Shown here piece after piece: positions 9,095 to 17,620 of a DNA stretch of 64,000 bases. This DNA is from Caldilineaceae bacterium. GTDB taxonomy: Bacteria; Chloroflexota; Anaerolineae; Caldilineales; Caldilineaceae. The notes under the pieces were generated by a model. The model was not told the origin of the DNA, did not search any database, and worked only from the letters and a program-made list of their open reading frames with translations. The position numbers and the translations under genes were made by a program. Numbering within the stretch: the first letter of the stretch is position 1; the number at the start of each line of letters is the position of its first letter. The stretch spans positions 62,001 through 126,000 of the forward strand of contig JAPKMW010000013.1 of the NCBI GenBank assembly GCA_026645575.1, in the 5' to 3' direction.

Positions 9095-10294
9095 TCAGCG
9101 CCATAACTGAGGCGTCGGCCAGATCGGCCACTGGCGGCGCTGGGCGTGGTCATAGGCGCACGCCGCCAGGGTAAACAACTTTTGGGCAAACTGTTCGACG
9201 GAATAGTGTTGGATCTGCGCCTGTCCTGCTTTGCCCATAGCGGCCAGATCCAGATTGCCTTCGGCACAGCGCAACAACTGGTGGGCAAGGTCGTCCGGCG
9301 TCGCTGGATCAAAAGAAAAGCCGGTGACGCCTTCGATGACCAGATCCGGTGCGCAACCGCAGATCCGGCTAACGAGGACGGGCAGTCCAGCCGCCATTGC
9401 TTCATTGACCACCAATCCCCACTGTTCGGCATGGCTACTGGCGAGAATAAAGGTGGAGGCCAGCCCATAAACGGTCGCCATCTCTTCCGCGCCCAGATAG
9501 CCGGGAAAATGTACTAGCTGCGTCAAGCCTAAGGTGGCGACCTGTTGCCGTAATTGCGAGGCCAATTCGCCATCACCAACAATGACCAAAGACCAGGGGG
9601 GACGGCTAGCCCGATGCACATAGGCGGCATAGGCGGTGATCAACCCAGCCAGATTCTTCTTGGGGACAAAGCGGGCCGCCGTCAGGAAAAAGCGTTCCGG
9701 CAGGTGATAGCGCGCCCGCCACCGCTGCAGATCAGCCTGCGCCTGGCGCGCACCTTCCGCCCAAAAATCATTATCCACCACGTTATAACCGGTCAACATG
9801 CGTTCCGGCGGCATACCCAGCGCCGTGAGGTAGGCCGCGTGCGTGTGGCCGCTCACCAAGGCGGCATCATAGAAGCTGACCAGGCGTGCTTTTACCCATT
9901 CCTGCAGCAGCCGCCGCCGGTAATCTTTGGCCTGGCTATCAAAAAGCAAGAGTGCGCCCCGGCGATGATAGCGACACCAGCCCAACGCCGCCCGCGCCAC
10001 CTGCCCTGTATAGCCGACAATGGCAACCACATCGGGCTCGCAGCGATCCAGTTGGGCCAATAGCTGACGTTTGGAGCAGGCTGAATCCTCCCCACACGTG
10101 CCCACGTCCTGCGATAGCAGTTGGACTTTGGCGCCCAGCCGTTCATGGTAGCCCGCGCGTGGCAATTCCGGCGATGCGGAACAGAGGGCGAAGGCATTGA
10201 TATGGTGGTCTTGCGCTACGGCCAGTGTATGGAGCGCAGCAATCCGGCCAATATGGTAATGGAGCAGGTCGCGCCAAAAGATGGCTACACGCAT
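9095..10294 (-). CDS. Glycosyltransferase family 4
   Basis: 399 aa GT-B protein. The donor-binding domain is clear: RFFLTAARFVPKKNLAGLITAYAAY, SLVIVGDGELASQLRQQ, LVHFPGYLGAEEMATVY, ASSHAEQWGLVVNEAMAAGLP. The N-terminal half (VGYTGQVARAALGWCRYHRRG) resembles acceptor domains of capsule transferases. It is the middle gene of a tight run, 10 nt after the polymerase gene. The acceptor sugar cannot be predicted. Confidence 0.9.
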   Translation of the reverse strand: MRVAIFWRDLLHYHIGRIAALHTLAVAQDHHINAFALCSASPELPRAGYHERLGAKVQLLSQDVGTCGEDSACSKRQLLAQLDRCEPDVVAIVGYTGQVARAALGWCRYHRRGALLLFDSQAKDYRRRLLQEWVKARLVSFYDAALVSGHTHAAYLTALGMPPERMLTGYNVVDNDFWAEGARQAQADLQRWRARYHLPERFFLTAARFVPKKNLAGLITAYAAYVHRASRPPWSLVIVGDGELASQLRQQVATLGLTQLVHFPGYLGAEEMATVYGLASTFILASSHAEQWGLVVNEAMAAGLPVLVSRICGCAPDLVIEGVTGFSFDPATPDDLAHQLLRCAEGNLDLAAMGKAGQAQIQHYSVEQFAQKLFTLAACAYDHAQRRQWPIWPTPQLWR

Positions 10295-10304
10295 AAAAAG
10301 TTCC

Positions 10305-11804
10305 TCATCGACGGCTCATGAATAAGAGCAACAACACAATCGCCATTGGGTAGATGGTGGGGGTCATGGCCGCCTGAAAATCGCCGCGCACCGTAAAGGC
10401 AAAGGCAGCCAAGGACATATAGTAGAGCAGCGTGATCGGTACGGAGTGGCGATAGGCCAGGTAGAAGGAAAACCAGCGTTGTGCCACAATACCGGCCAGC
10501 AACGAACCGAGTAAGACGCCAACCATGCCAAAGTTCAAGTACAATTCCCCCCAGAAGCTAAAGGCCGCGTTGGGTGAAGCCGCAAAGATGGTGCTATAGC
10601 CGGCCATGTAGGCCCAGGCTGTGGTTGGTTTGTTGGGCCACCATTCACGCGGCACAAAGGCAACAAAGGGGGAAAGAAAGGAGAGTCCCCCAACATAAGA
10701 GCGGGAGGCTGGCACCGCCGCCAACACCTGCTCCAACGAAAGGTTTTGATCGATGCCGTAATCAATAAACGAACGGAGGTTTTGCACGCGCGGCCCTTGG
10801 ATCAGGTAGGCCGTAAAGCCGCCAGGCGTATTACGGATCTGGATCATTTGCGTCGCTAAAAATAGGGCAAGCACCCCGACCAGCAGCACTTGGGGTGGCA
10901 GCACCAGGCGGGCCGCCAAACGCCAGCGCAAGCCCCACCAGATCAACACGGCGCCACTGATTAGATAGAGAAAGTGCGAACGCACGCCGGATGATAGTAA
11001 GTAGAGACCAAAGATTGCGACGATCAGCACGGCCATGAGTTGCCGCCACCATTGGCGGCTCAAGGCCACAACGGCCCCGGCCAGCGCCGCCGCCGCAATG
11101 ATCTGATAACTAAAGAGTTGATCCAGATAGCGGCTCAACGGATGGCTCAGGGTGAGTTGACTGCCAAAGTAGCGCGAAGCCAACAAAAATTCCAGCGGGC
11201 TGAGTTGATTCAGCCGAATGAGCAAGAGCAAGAGCAGGATTGCGCCCCCTGCCACCAATAGAAAACCAATCCACAAGCGATTGGCATCAACGGCAAAATC
11301 CAACCAGTGGCGCCCTTGGGGCATGGCAACCGTGCCGGCCCAAATTAGGCCAATGGCAAAACAGGAAACCCCTATCAAATAAATGCCGGCTGTGGCAACA
11401 AAACGCTCCGAGTTGCTATAGAGCGCCACTGCCCAAAACGAATTAACCGGATTCACCAAAGGCGCTGCGGAAAAAAAGATCAGACAGCCGGTCAGCATGG
11501 CTGTCACCGGACTGAGCAGCCCTTGCACCCCATGCCGGATCACTTGCAGCCCAATGATAAAACAGGCGAGAGCGGTCGGTAAGGCGTAAGCCAATTGCCC
11601 AGCCGCAAAATTTCCTTCTATCCGCCAGGGATCAAGTAGAATGGGGGGTAGCGCGCCAGCCAGCAAACTTAGTCCGGCACTCAGCAAAACCACATATGGG
11701 TTGACGCTTCGATTCTGCCCTTTATGAAGTGGATGTACTTGTGAACTTCTGTGTAGGGCGGCGGGTTGGCCTAACAGAGCTTTGATACCGATCAAATTGC
11801 TCAT
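10305..11804 (-). CDS. Wzy-like oligosaccharide repeat-unit polymerase (integral membrane)
   Basis: 499 aa from ATG 11804, with around 11-12 hydrophobic segments and a long periplasmic-type loop (residues ~335-420, with SYVGGLSFLSPFVAFVPREWWPNKP). The layout and the AFSFWGELYLNFGMVGVLLGSLLAG segment match O-antigen polymerase families that join repeat units. The start overlaps the upstream TGA by one base (TGATG), so translation is probably coupled; a TTG start at 11807 is also possible. It coexists with a second ligase/polymerase-like gene at 3041. Confidence 0.78.
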   Translation of the reverse strand: MSNLIGIKALLGQPAALHRSSQVHPLHKGQNRSVNPYVVLLSAGLSLLAGALPPILLDPWRIEGNFAAGQLAYALPTALACFIIGLQVIRHGVQGLLSPVTAMLTGCLIFFSAAPLVNPVNSFWAVALYSNSERFVATAGIYLIGVSCFAIGLIWAGTVAMPQGRHWLDFAVDANRLWIGFLLVAGGAILLLLLLIRLNQLSPLEFLLASRYFGSQLTLSHPLSRYLDQLFSYQIIAAAALAGAVVALSRQWWRQLMAVLIVAIFGLYLLSSGVRSHFLYLISGAVLIWWGLRWRLAARLVLPPQVLLVGVLALFLATQMIQIRNTPGGFTAYLIQGPRVQNLRSFIDYGIDQNLSLEQVLAAVPASRSYVGGLSFLSPFVAFVPREWWPNKPTTAWAYMAGYSTIFAASPNAAFSFWGELYLNFGMVGVLLGSLLAGIVAQRWFSFYLAYRHSVPITLLYYMSLAAFAFTVRGDFQAAMTPTIYPMAIVLLLLFMSRR

Positions 11805-13015
11805 CAATAAACTCGATTCGTACTGTCATGCCATAAACGTTGGGCAAACGACGCCGGGGTATTTGCGGCGGCAAAATGGAGAGCGGCGCCTTGATTAAAG
11901 GGTAGTGGCGGCCCAGCCAGGAAACGACGCAGTCCCGCAGCAATCGCGCCCGGCTCGGTGCTGTCCACAGCAAGGCCCAGATGATACTGACGGACCAACT
12001 CCCCCAGCAGGCCATAATCACTGGCAAAAACCGCTTTGCCCGCCGCCGCTGCCCAGAGCAGCACGCCGCTACTGCCGACATGCTGTTGATAAAGCGCCAG
12101 GACTACATCAGCCAGGGCGAAATAGTGCGGGATCGCTTCGTCGGGGATAAAGTGATCCCGCAACACCAGTTGCACTGCCGACTGGCGCTGAAATTCGGCC
12201 AAGGCGGCCAACAACGCAGCCCGTTCTGTGTCAGCCATCGAGCCAACCACCAGCAACGTGATCTGCGCCTGCTGCGCCGGCGTGAGTTGGCGCAGCGCAG
12301 CCAACAATGGATAGATCCCCTTGCGCTGGTCGAGGGAGCCAAAGAGAAGGAAGATTTTGCGCGCCGGTGCAAGTCCCAACGTTTGCCGCAACTGCGCCAC
12401 AGCAGCCTGATCCGGCGGGTACATCTCCACCGGATCGGGCAAATGCACCACATGCGCGCGCCCGCCTAAACCACGTAACGGCGCCACGGCCAACGGGTCA
12501 AGGGCAAAGAGGGTCTTTAGTTGCCGGTGGCGCAGTGCACGCCGCCACAGCCACTGTTCGCGCAACGCCTGAACTTGTTCACGGCGCGTTGGATAGTGTA
12601 CCGGTAAGGTAGCGTAGTGAAGCTTAGGCCGGAAAAAGATACCTGACGTTTTGCATGGCAAAAAAAGCCCCAGCGCCAACGGCAGTTGAAAGCGATCTAC
12701 ATACATAATCAACCCCTGTTCGGCGCACGTCTGGGCGGCGTACCGGCAAAAGAGCCGCCATTCCACCCAAGCCCGTTGCACCAATGACCCTTTGCTCTTT
12801 TCATACCACTCCTCTTCCGCCACGGTAATGGGCGACCAGCTCACCGTAGCGCGACTTGGCGTCTGCACCAAAGCCGGATGGCGCGCCGCCAACGCCGGGG
12901 CGACGACAAAGTGCAGATGGGTCTGCTCGTCCGGCCAGTAGCGCAACAAGTGACGGAGGTAGCTTGGATGATGGCCGACCACTTCAAGGTCAAAGATTAC
13001 TAAGTGCTGATTCAC
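11804..13015 (-). CDS. Glycosyltransferase family 4
   Basis: 403 aa with a GTG start. Donor-domain motifs: KIFLLFGSLDQRKGIYPLLAA, ITLLVVGSMADTE, DVVLALYQQHVGSSGVLLWAAAAGKAVFASDYG and LGELVRQYHLGLAVD. The N-terminus (VIFDLEVVGHHPSYLRHLLRYW) carries the GHHPSYL motif seen in many transferases of this type. Its TGA overlaps the next ATG by one base. A 22-nt gap separates it from the GT2 gene upstream. Confidence 0.86.
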   Translation of the reverse strand: MNQHLVIFDLEVVGHHPSYLRHLLRYWPDEQTHLHFVVAPALAARHPALVQTPSRATVSWSPITVAEEEWYEKSKGSLVQRAWVEWRLFCRYAAQTCAEQGLIMYVDRFQLPLALGLFLPCKTSGIFFRPKLHYATLPVHYPTRREQVQALREQWLWRRALRHRQLKTLFALDPLAVAPLRGLGGRAHVVHLPDPVEMYPPDQAAVAQLRQTLGLAPARKIFLLFGSLDQRKGIYPLLAALRQLTPAQQAQITLLVVGSMADTERAALLAALAEFQRQSAVQLVLRDHFIPDEAIPHYFALADVVLALYQQHVGSSGVLLWAAAAGKAVFASDYGLLGELVRQYHLGLAVDSTEPGAIAAGLRRFLAGPPLPFNQGAALHFAAANTPASFAQRLWHDSTNRVY

Positions 13016-13037
13016 TCTACCCTCATGTTTTTATCCT

Positions 13038-14114
13038 TCACCACTGTTTGCGCCACCTAGGCACGATTAGTTGGAAAGGGATGATGGCCCAGGCGCAAAA
13101 ATCGGCGATCATCAACAGCAGTAAATGATGGAGACGAACGGTAGCAAGATCAGTTTGAGTAATGTCAGCTTGGGCGCTTGCTGCAAACAATGCTTGCCGT
13201 CTGCGGTATTCTGCAAAGCACCAGGCCCAAACCAGAACCCAAAGAGCCACGCCCGGTAGACCCAAGAAGAGCGGCAACAAGGGCAGCGCGAGAAGCAGTT
13301 GAAAGCGACAGGCGGAAAGGCAATTCCGTAGCCAGCGCCGATCACCAAGCTGATAATGGTGTAATAGCCAACTGCGGTGCCAACGGCTTTTGCGCAAGAT
13401 ATAGTCGCCGACACACACCGGGTAACGGGTTTGGATGCTGCTCTCCGGGCAAAACCGAATCTCTTGCCCCATGCGCCGCACCTGCAATGCCAGGTAGTAA
13501 TCCTCGCCGATGGCATTTGTCAGGGCGTTGCGCCAACCGGCAACCAGCGTTGAACGCGCCAGCGCACAATTGGCGCCCACAAGATAGGGGGTATAGATGG
13601 GTTGACCTGGCGGTTGCGTTGTTGCTTGGACTTGTTCGCCCTGTTCCATCATCCACTGGGCGACAACGAAAGGCTGGCCCAGTTGTGCGTTCAACGGGCG
13701 AAAGCTACCCGTGACTACGGTTTCTTGCCCCCCAATAATAGGGGCAAGGAGTTGCTGAAAACTCGCTTCATCCAGCACACAGTCGGCATCGGTCAGATAG
13801 ATAATGGTCCCTTTCGCTTGTTGCAACCCCCGCTGCAAGGCGCAGTATTTGCCTTCCCCTTGGTGTTGCGCCAACAGCGTGATCGGTGTGCCCCGCCACT
13901 GTTGCGCCAGGTCATAGCTCTGATCGCTGCCGCCGACACAGAGGATCAATTCCTTGTGTGGATAGGTCAGCGCACCATAGCTGTCCAAAAAGTTGGGCAG
14001 ATACGCCGCTTCATTCCAGGCCGCCACCAGTACGCTGACGCAAGGTTGCGTGGTAGCCGACGCCGGCGGGGGCGTGGCTGTCTGCTGGGCGTAATCGATT
14101 AGTAAGGGTTGCAT
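13038..14114 (-). CDS. Glycosyltransferase family 2, membrane-associated
   Basis: 358 aa. The GT-A domain is at residues ~23-240: VSVLVAAWNEAAYLPNFLDS, the KGTIIYLTDADC DxD-type motif, then GANCALARSTLVAGW and GEDYYLALQVRRMG. Two or three C-terminal membrane helices follow (LLLALPLLPLFLGLPGVALWVLVW). The C-terminus IIPFQLIVPRWRKQW is almost repeated in the relic at 16350-16505. ATG at 14114 is preferred over TTG at 14129; it overlaps the upstream GT2 gene by 16 nt. It adds a sugar to the lipid-linked repeat unit. Confidence 0.88.
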   Translation of the reverse strand: MQPLLIDYAQQTATPPPASATTQPCVSVLVAAWNEAAYLPNFLDSYGALTYPHKELILCVGGSDQSYDLAQQWRGTPITLLAQHQGEGKYCALQRGLQQAKGTIIYLTDADCVLDEASFQQLLAPIIGGQETVVTGSFRPLNAQLGQPFVVAQWMMEQGEQVQATTQPPGQPIYTPYLVGANCALARSTLVAGWRNALTNAIGEDYYLALQVRRMGQEIRFCPESSIQTRYPVCVGDYILRKSRWHRSWLLHHYQLGDRRWLRNCLSACRFQLLLALPLLPLFLGLPGVALWVLVWAWCFAEYRRRQALFAASAQADITQTDLATVRLHHLLLLMIADFCAWAIIPFQLIVPRWRKQW

Positions 14115-15043
14115 ACTACCGCTCCACAAGCAACTTCATAGTTTTGACCGAGGCGGGTTACCTGGGGCAAGATCCTTTCATAGACAAAGTTGGCAAGATG
14201 CGGTAAGTTCTTGCGATTCCGCAAGAAAAGCCCTTTTAGTAGGCTTACGACAATCAGCAGCAGGAGTCCGGCTATCCGCAGCAGTGCGGCGGAACGGGTG
14301 CGCCGTTGCCCTTGCGGGCTGGCATAGAGACGCGCAATGGCGCGGCCTTTGCTAAAATGGGCTTGCATCTGCCAGCGTAAGGCCATCTTTTCCGGGCGAA
14401 CTAAGTGATAAACCCAAAGCGCCGGGTCATAGTAAAAGGTAGTCGTCGGCAGTGCGTTGTGCAGATGGCGCAAAAGTGCGGTCTCCTCGCCATACGCTTG
14501 CTTATAACCGGACATCCCGAGGGTCACATCAAAGCCGCCGATTTGCGCCAAGAGCGTGCGAGCGATAAACAGGTTGCCGCCATGCAGCCGATCGGGCGTT
14601 TCGTTGATGAAGGTGGCTACTGGACAGGGGGCATAAGAACCATACTCATCCTTAAACCAGGCCGGTTTACGGCTGTTGTAGGTGGCAAAGTAGGGACCAC
14701 CAAAGACTAGCGGCGCAACTGTGTGGATAATTTCGGCGGCGGTGTGCAGCCAATGGGGCGGCGCCTTACAATCGTCATCGAGATAGGCGACGTACTCGCC
14801 CTTGGCCGCTTGCCACCCGCGGTTGCGCGCATGGGAAAGCCCTTGCGGCCGCTCCATAACATAGCGTACATTCGGGTAGCGTGCAACATAAGCCTGTGCA
14901 ACTGTTGCGGTCTCATCGCTGGAGTTGTTATCCACCACGATGATTTCGTATTCGGCGTGCGGAAGTGTCTGCGCGCAAACCGTTTGCAGCAGGTCAGCCA
15001 GCAGGGCTGAGCGGTTATAGGTGCAGATAATCACAGAAATCAA
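14099..15043 (-). CDS. Glycosyltransferase family 2
   Basis: 314 aa with a TTG start preceded by GGGAG at 7 nt. Canonical GT2 N-terminus (SVIICTYNRSALLADLLQT, then YEIIVVDNNSSDET), nucleotide-binding VAYLDDDCKAP, acceptor region GGFDVTLGMSGYKQAYGEETALLRHL, and a C-terminal hydrophobic helix (AALLRIAGLLLLIVVSLLKG). Its first 38 residues closely resemble those of the relic at 16350-16505, so the two derive from one duplicated gene. Immediately upstream lies the fucose-synthase relic. Confidence 0.9.
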   Translation of the reverse strand: MISVIICTYNRSALLADLLQTVCAQTLPHAEYEIIVVDNNSSDETATVAQAYVARYPNVRYVMERPQGLSHARNRGWQAAKGEYVAYLDDDCKAPPHWLHTAAEIIHTVAPLVFGGPYFATYNSRKPAWFKDEYGSYAPCPVATFINETPDRLHGGNLFIARTLLAQIGGFDVTLGMSGYKQAYGEETALLRHLHNALPTTTFYYDPALWVYHLVRPEKMALRWQMQAHFSKGRAIARLYASPQGQRRTRSAALLRIAGLLLLIVVSLLKGLFLRNRKNLPHLANFVYERILPQVTRLGQNYEVACGAVVCNPY

Positions 15044-15091
15044 CGTCTCACTCCCATCAAATTTAATATCCCATCATTTTCACTTGGCACA

Positions 15092-15244
15092 TTATTCCAT
15101 CTGTCTCGGGACAAAGACCTCTCCACAACCGGTTTCCTTTAATTTGTGTACCACCCAAGAACCGCGAAAGCCTGCAGCACCGGTCACAATCACCCGCTTC
15201 GCTTGCCAAAAATTTTTGTATTGTTCAGCATGTCCGTCTTCATA
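15092..15244 (-). pseudogene. Truncated N-terminal relic of a GDP-L-fucose synthase/NAD epimerase
   Basis: Read from 15244 on the minus strand, 50 codons encode an NAD(P)-binding start: [20 protein letters not shown] then [16 protein letters not shown], ending at TAA 15092-15094. It matches residues ~27-57 of the intact fucose synthase at 22002-23090 ([20 protein letters not shown], then [13 protein letters not shown]). The glycine-rich loop reads GxxGFRGS where GFLGS is usual. There is no start codon in frame, and the acyltransferase TAA lies directly upstream. It is a non-functional leftover of a second fucose-synthase gene. It fills most of the 15044-15244 gap. Confidence 0.82.
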
Positions 15245-16303
15245 TTAGCTATTCTGCCTAAATTGTTTGCGTAATCTATCTACTGGTCGAGCGATTATAT
15301 TTATTAATATAATTGAAAATGCAATTGAAGACGTTATCACTAAAAAGATCATGATTGGCTTGTTTGTGACTTCTACCTTCGCTAATATGGCATTTATAAC
15401 GCCAATAATAAACCCGTGGCATATATATAGGGGATAACTGAGTTCCCCAATCCATTTATCCCATGCACTATTTAACTGAAAAACAAATGGGATAAGCATG
15501 ATAAAAAATGAGAAAAGAGCGACAGTTTTAAATAGTTCATGTACAGGGATGAGCCAATACGTCAGCGTTATGAATACAAGCGTACAGATAGATATGACTT
15601 TATATTTCTCCAAAATGCCTAGCCTCTTGTAATGTGGAAGTAAAATCTGATGTGCTAATGCTCCTAGTAAGAATAAAGATAACTCAGCAGGGAAGAACCT
15701 ATATGACCAAGGGTCTTTCATCCCTAACCCAATATAGACTATGTATACACGTATCATGATCGATATAAACAAAAGTAAAATAACGATCCGCCTCTTTCTT
15801 AAGATAAACGGGGCAATCAAATAAAATGTCAGTTCAACACCTAATGTCCAAGCTGGGTGAATCAGTAAAGCGTGGAAAAGTACAATATCACTTTCACGGA
15901 AGTCCGCCATAAACCTTAATTGGTTGCCGTTAACCCCTAAAAACATTATCCAGTCTTGTAAAAATAAGGTCAGATTTGAAAATACAAGCAAGAGAGCTGC
16001 CGATGAAGGCAATTGAGCATATAGATCGAAGAAACGCGTGTCAGCCCATTTCAGCGCGGTATACGCGTGATAGCAGAGGGACAATATAGCCACAACCGCA
16101 TAAATCGGATATAGCCTTAGGTATCGGTTTATATAGAAACTTCTGGCATTTGCATATGCTTTCTTTTCTACCCAGACATAAGAAATCAAAAAACCTGATA
16201 TCAGGTAAAATAACTGGACTGCATTTTGCCCCCCCACCAATACGAACCCATAGCAATGAGCAAACACAACAGAAAGGGCAAGTATCGTTCTCAGTATTCC
16301 CAT
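15245..16303 (-). CDS. Acyltransferase 3 family membrane protein (OafA-like)
   Basis: 352 aa from ATG 16303, where family homology begins (MGILRTILALSVVFAHCYGF); the frame is open further up to 16417 but overlaps the GT2 relic. Around ten membrane helices. The catalytic-type His in VVFAHCYG and the GGQNAVQLFYLISGFLISYV motif are those of O-acetyltransferases that decorate surface glycans. The gene is visibly AT-rich compared with its GC-rich neighbours, has no clear ribosome site, and is flanked by two gene relics. It therefore looks like a recent foreign insert or a replaced segment. Confidence 0.88.
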   Translation of the reverse strand: MGILRTILALSVVFAHCYGFVLVGGQNAVQLFYLISGFLISYVWVEKKAYANARSFYINRYLRLYPIYAVVAILSLCYHAYTALKWADTRFFDLYAQLPSSAALLLVFSNLTLFLQDWIMFLGVNGNQLRFMADFRESDIVLFHALLIHPAWTLGVELTFYLIAPFILRKRRIVILLLFISIMIRVYIVYIGLGMKDPWSYRFFPAELSLFLLGALAHQILLPHYKRLGILEKYKVISICTLVFITLTYWLIPVHELFKTVALFSFFIMLIPFVFQLNSAWDKWIGELSYPLYICHGFIIGVINAILAKVEVTNKPIMIFLVITSSIAFSIILINIIARPVDRLRKQFRQNS

Positions 16304-16349
16304 AAAAATAGTAAACCAAACCACATATAAAAAAACTTGACGAGCAGTA

Positions 16350-16505
16350 TTACCACTGTTTCCGCCAGGATGGAATGACAAGTTGCAAAGGAATGACAAT
16401 GAGTACTTCATAGACACAAGCTGCCAGCGTCTGGTTGCAGAGTGTTTGCAGCGCAGCGGCCAAGAGATCGGCGCGGTTATAGGTGCAGATGACCACCGAA
16501 ATCAT
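16350..16505 (-). pseudogene. Chimeric 51-codon relic: GT2 N-terminus joined to GT2 C-terminus
   Basis: The open frame starts ATG (ISVVICTYNRADLLAAALQ, then CNQTLAACVYEVLIV), a GT2 start matching residues 1-38 of the gene at 14099-15043. It then switches to IPLQLVIPSWRKQW, matching the last 15 residues of the gene at 13038-14114 (IIPFQLIVPRWRKQW). The ~300-residue catalytic middle is gone, yet the frame is intact. The ATG overlaps the GT10 stop (ATGA), so the peptide could still be translated. It is a deletion scar. Confidence 0.85.
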
Positions 16506-17476
16506 TGACCTTCTCCTGTGAAGGTGAAAAGCCGCCTGAGGCTCTTTTTCGCCTTGCTCCCGACCCTTTTCCATAGGGGCGGATTGAATTGACGCGGCGC
16601 AATGGTGATCGCTTGTTTTTGCGCCAATGCACCCTGGGTGCCGGCAAAATGGCGAATTTGATCCACCACAAACGGAAAAAGCTGGTAACGCTTCAGTACC
16701 AGTTCGCGCGCATGGGCGATCGCATCCAAATTACGTTGCCAGGCGTTGCTGGCGATGGCCTCTTCGATTTTCGCCAACGCCGCCGCCGGCTGCTGGATGT
16801 CGATCTGAATTAGCGATTCGGCAGGAAAATAATCGGTGATGCGGGTGCAGCCATAGTAGATCGGCAGGCACCACGCCAGATAACTATCCGCCAGCTTTTC
16901 GCTCCAATAGAACGGGTTGCTGTAGTTCTCGATGGCGAGGGCATAGCGATAGGGCGCTAACCCATCCCATTTGTCATGGATCGGGGTAAAGCCCCGCCCC
17001 CACAGGTCGAAGGCCAGTTGCCCTTGTATCGTTGCCAGAAAGCGCATTCGCTGGCGATGACCTTGCGTTTTTTGTAGATCACTCGTGATCCAGGAGAGAC
17101 AACGATTTTTTTCTGGCGGGGGGCAAGTCAGCAAAAAGTCATAATCGCGATTGACATGCCAGGGCAAGGCAGGGTGACTCTGGCAATAGGGTGCGCCGGT
17201 CAAGGTTGGATCGCTGGTGAACATGCGAAAGGAATAGGCCGGGTTGGTGTGCCACACGTTTAGCATTTCGTTGGGTGGCTCTTGCACAATCGACCAGATA
17301 TGGGCCGGTGGGCAAACCACGGTCGTGACTTCACTTGCCCCGTTTAAGACAATCACATAATCGCACGTTGCAACCGGCGCCGTCGTAAATTCTATCCCTT
17401 CCCAGCAGCCCAGTTGCTGCGGCGTTTGGCGCAACAGGTCGGGCCAATCCCAATGTTTAATAATACGAACAAGCAT
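16502..17476 (-). CDS. Glycosyltransferase family 10 (fucosyltransferase)
   Basis: 324 aa. The GT10 signature is unmistakable: YRYALAIENYSNPFYWSEKL, ADSYLAWCLPIYYGC, then DYFPAESLIQIDI. Upstream are YDFLLTCPPPEKNRCLSWITS and a RMRFLATIQ region. Enzymes of this family transfer L-fucose from GDP-fucose, usually in alpha-1,3 linkage. The GDP-L-fucose synthase at 22002 supplies the donor, so fucose is very probably part of the polymer. SD AGGAAG lies upstream of ATG. The 3' end overlaps the GT2 relic by 4 nt. Confidence 0.92.
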   Translation of the reverse strand: MLVRIIKHWDWPDLLRQTPQQLGCWEGIEFTTAPVATCDYVIVLNGASEVTTVVCPPAHIWSIVQEPPNEMLNVWHTNPAYSFRMFTSDPTLTGAPYCQSHPALPWHVNRDYDFLLTCPPPEKNRCLSWITSDLQKTQGHRQRMRFLATIQGQLAFDLWGRGFTPIHDKWDGLAPYRYALAIENYSNPFYWSEKLADSYLAWCLPIYYGCTRITDYFPAESLIQIDIQQPAAALAKIEEAIASNAWQRNLDAIAHARELVLKRYQLFPFVVDQIRHFAGTQGALAQKQAITIAPRQFNPPLWKRVGSKAKKSLRRLFTFTGEGQ

Positions 17477-17548
17477 AATCGCTTCTTCCTAATTTTCTTA
17501 TTAGGCGCTAAGGGCGCTGAGGTCGTAGACACTTCAATAACTAACGAC

Positions 17549-17600
17549 CCGCTCCCAGCCAGTCCGTGACTGGCGCCGGTCACGGACCGGCTGGGAGCGG
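17549..17600. repeat. 22-bp-stem inverted repeat in operon gap
   Basis: The arms 17549-17570 and 17579-17600 (CCGCTCCCAGCCAGTCCGTGAC and its near-complement, 21 of 22 paired) enclose an 8-nt loop in the 144-nt gap upstream of the GT10 gene. The core AGTCCGTGAC relates it to hairpins at 24241 and 50716. The flank TGCGGTCTACTGATT (17601-17615) matches the repeats at 31400 and 53631. It may stabilise or attenuate the operon transcript. Confidence 0.8.
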
Positions 17601-17620
17601 TGCGGTCTACTGATTATTGA

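Noticed and set aside
9016..9468. Extended N-terminus (151 codons) for the glycosyltransferase at 7810
   Set aside because: It reads through the neighbouring glycosyltransferase gene and the octamer repeat; the ATG at 9015 has a ribosome site and matches the family start.
15021..15248. Plus-strand 75-codon frame
   Set aside because: The minus strand explains this stretch better as a fucose-synthase relic.
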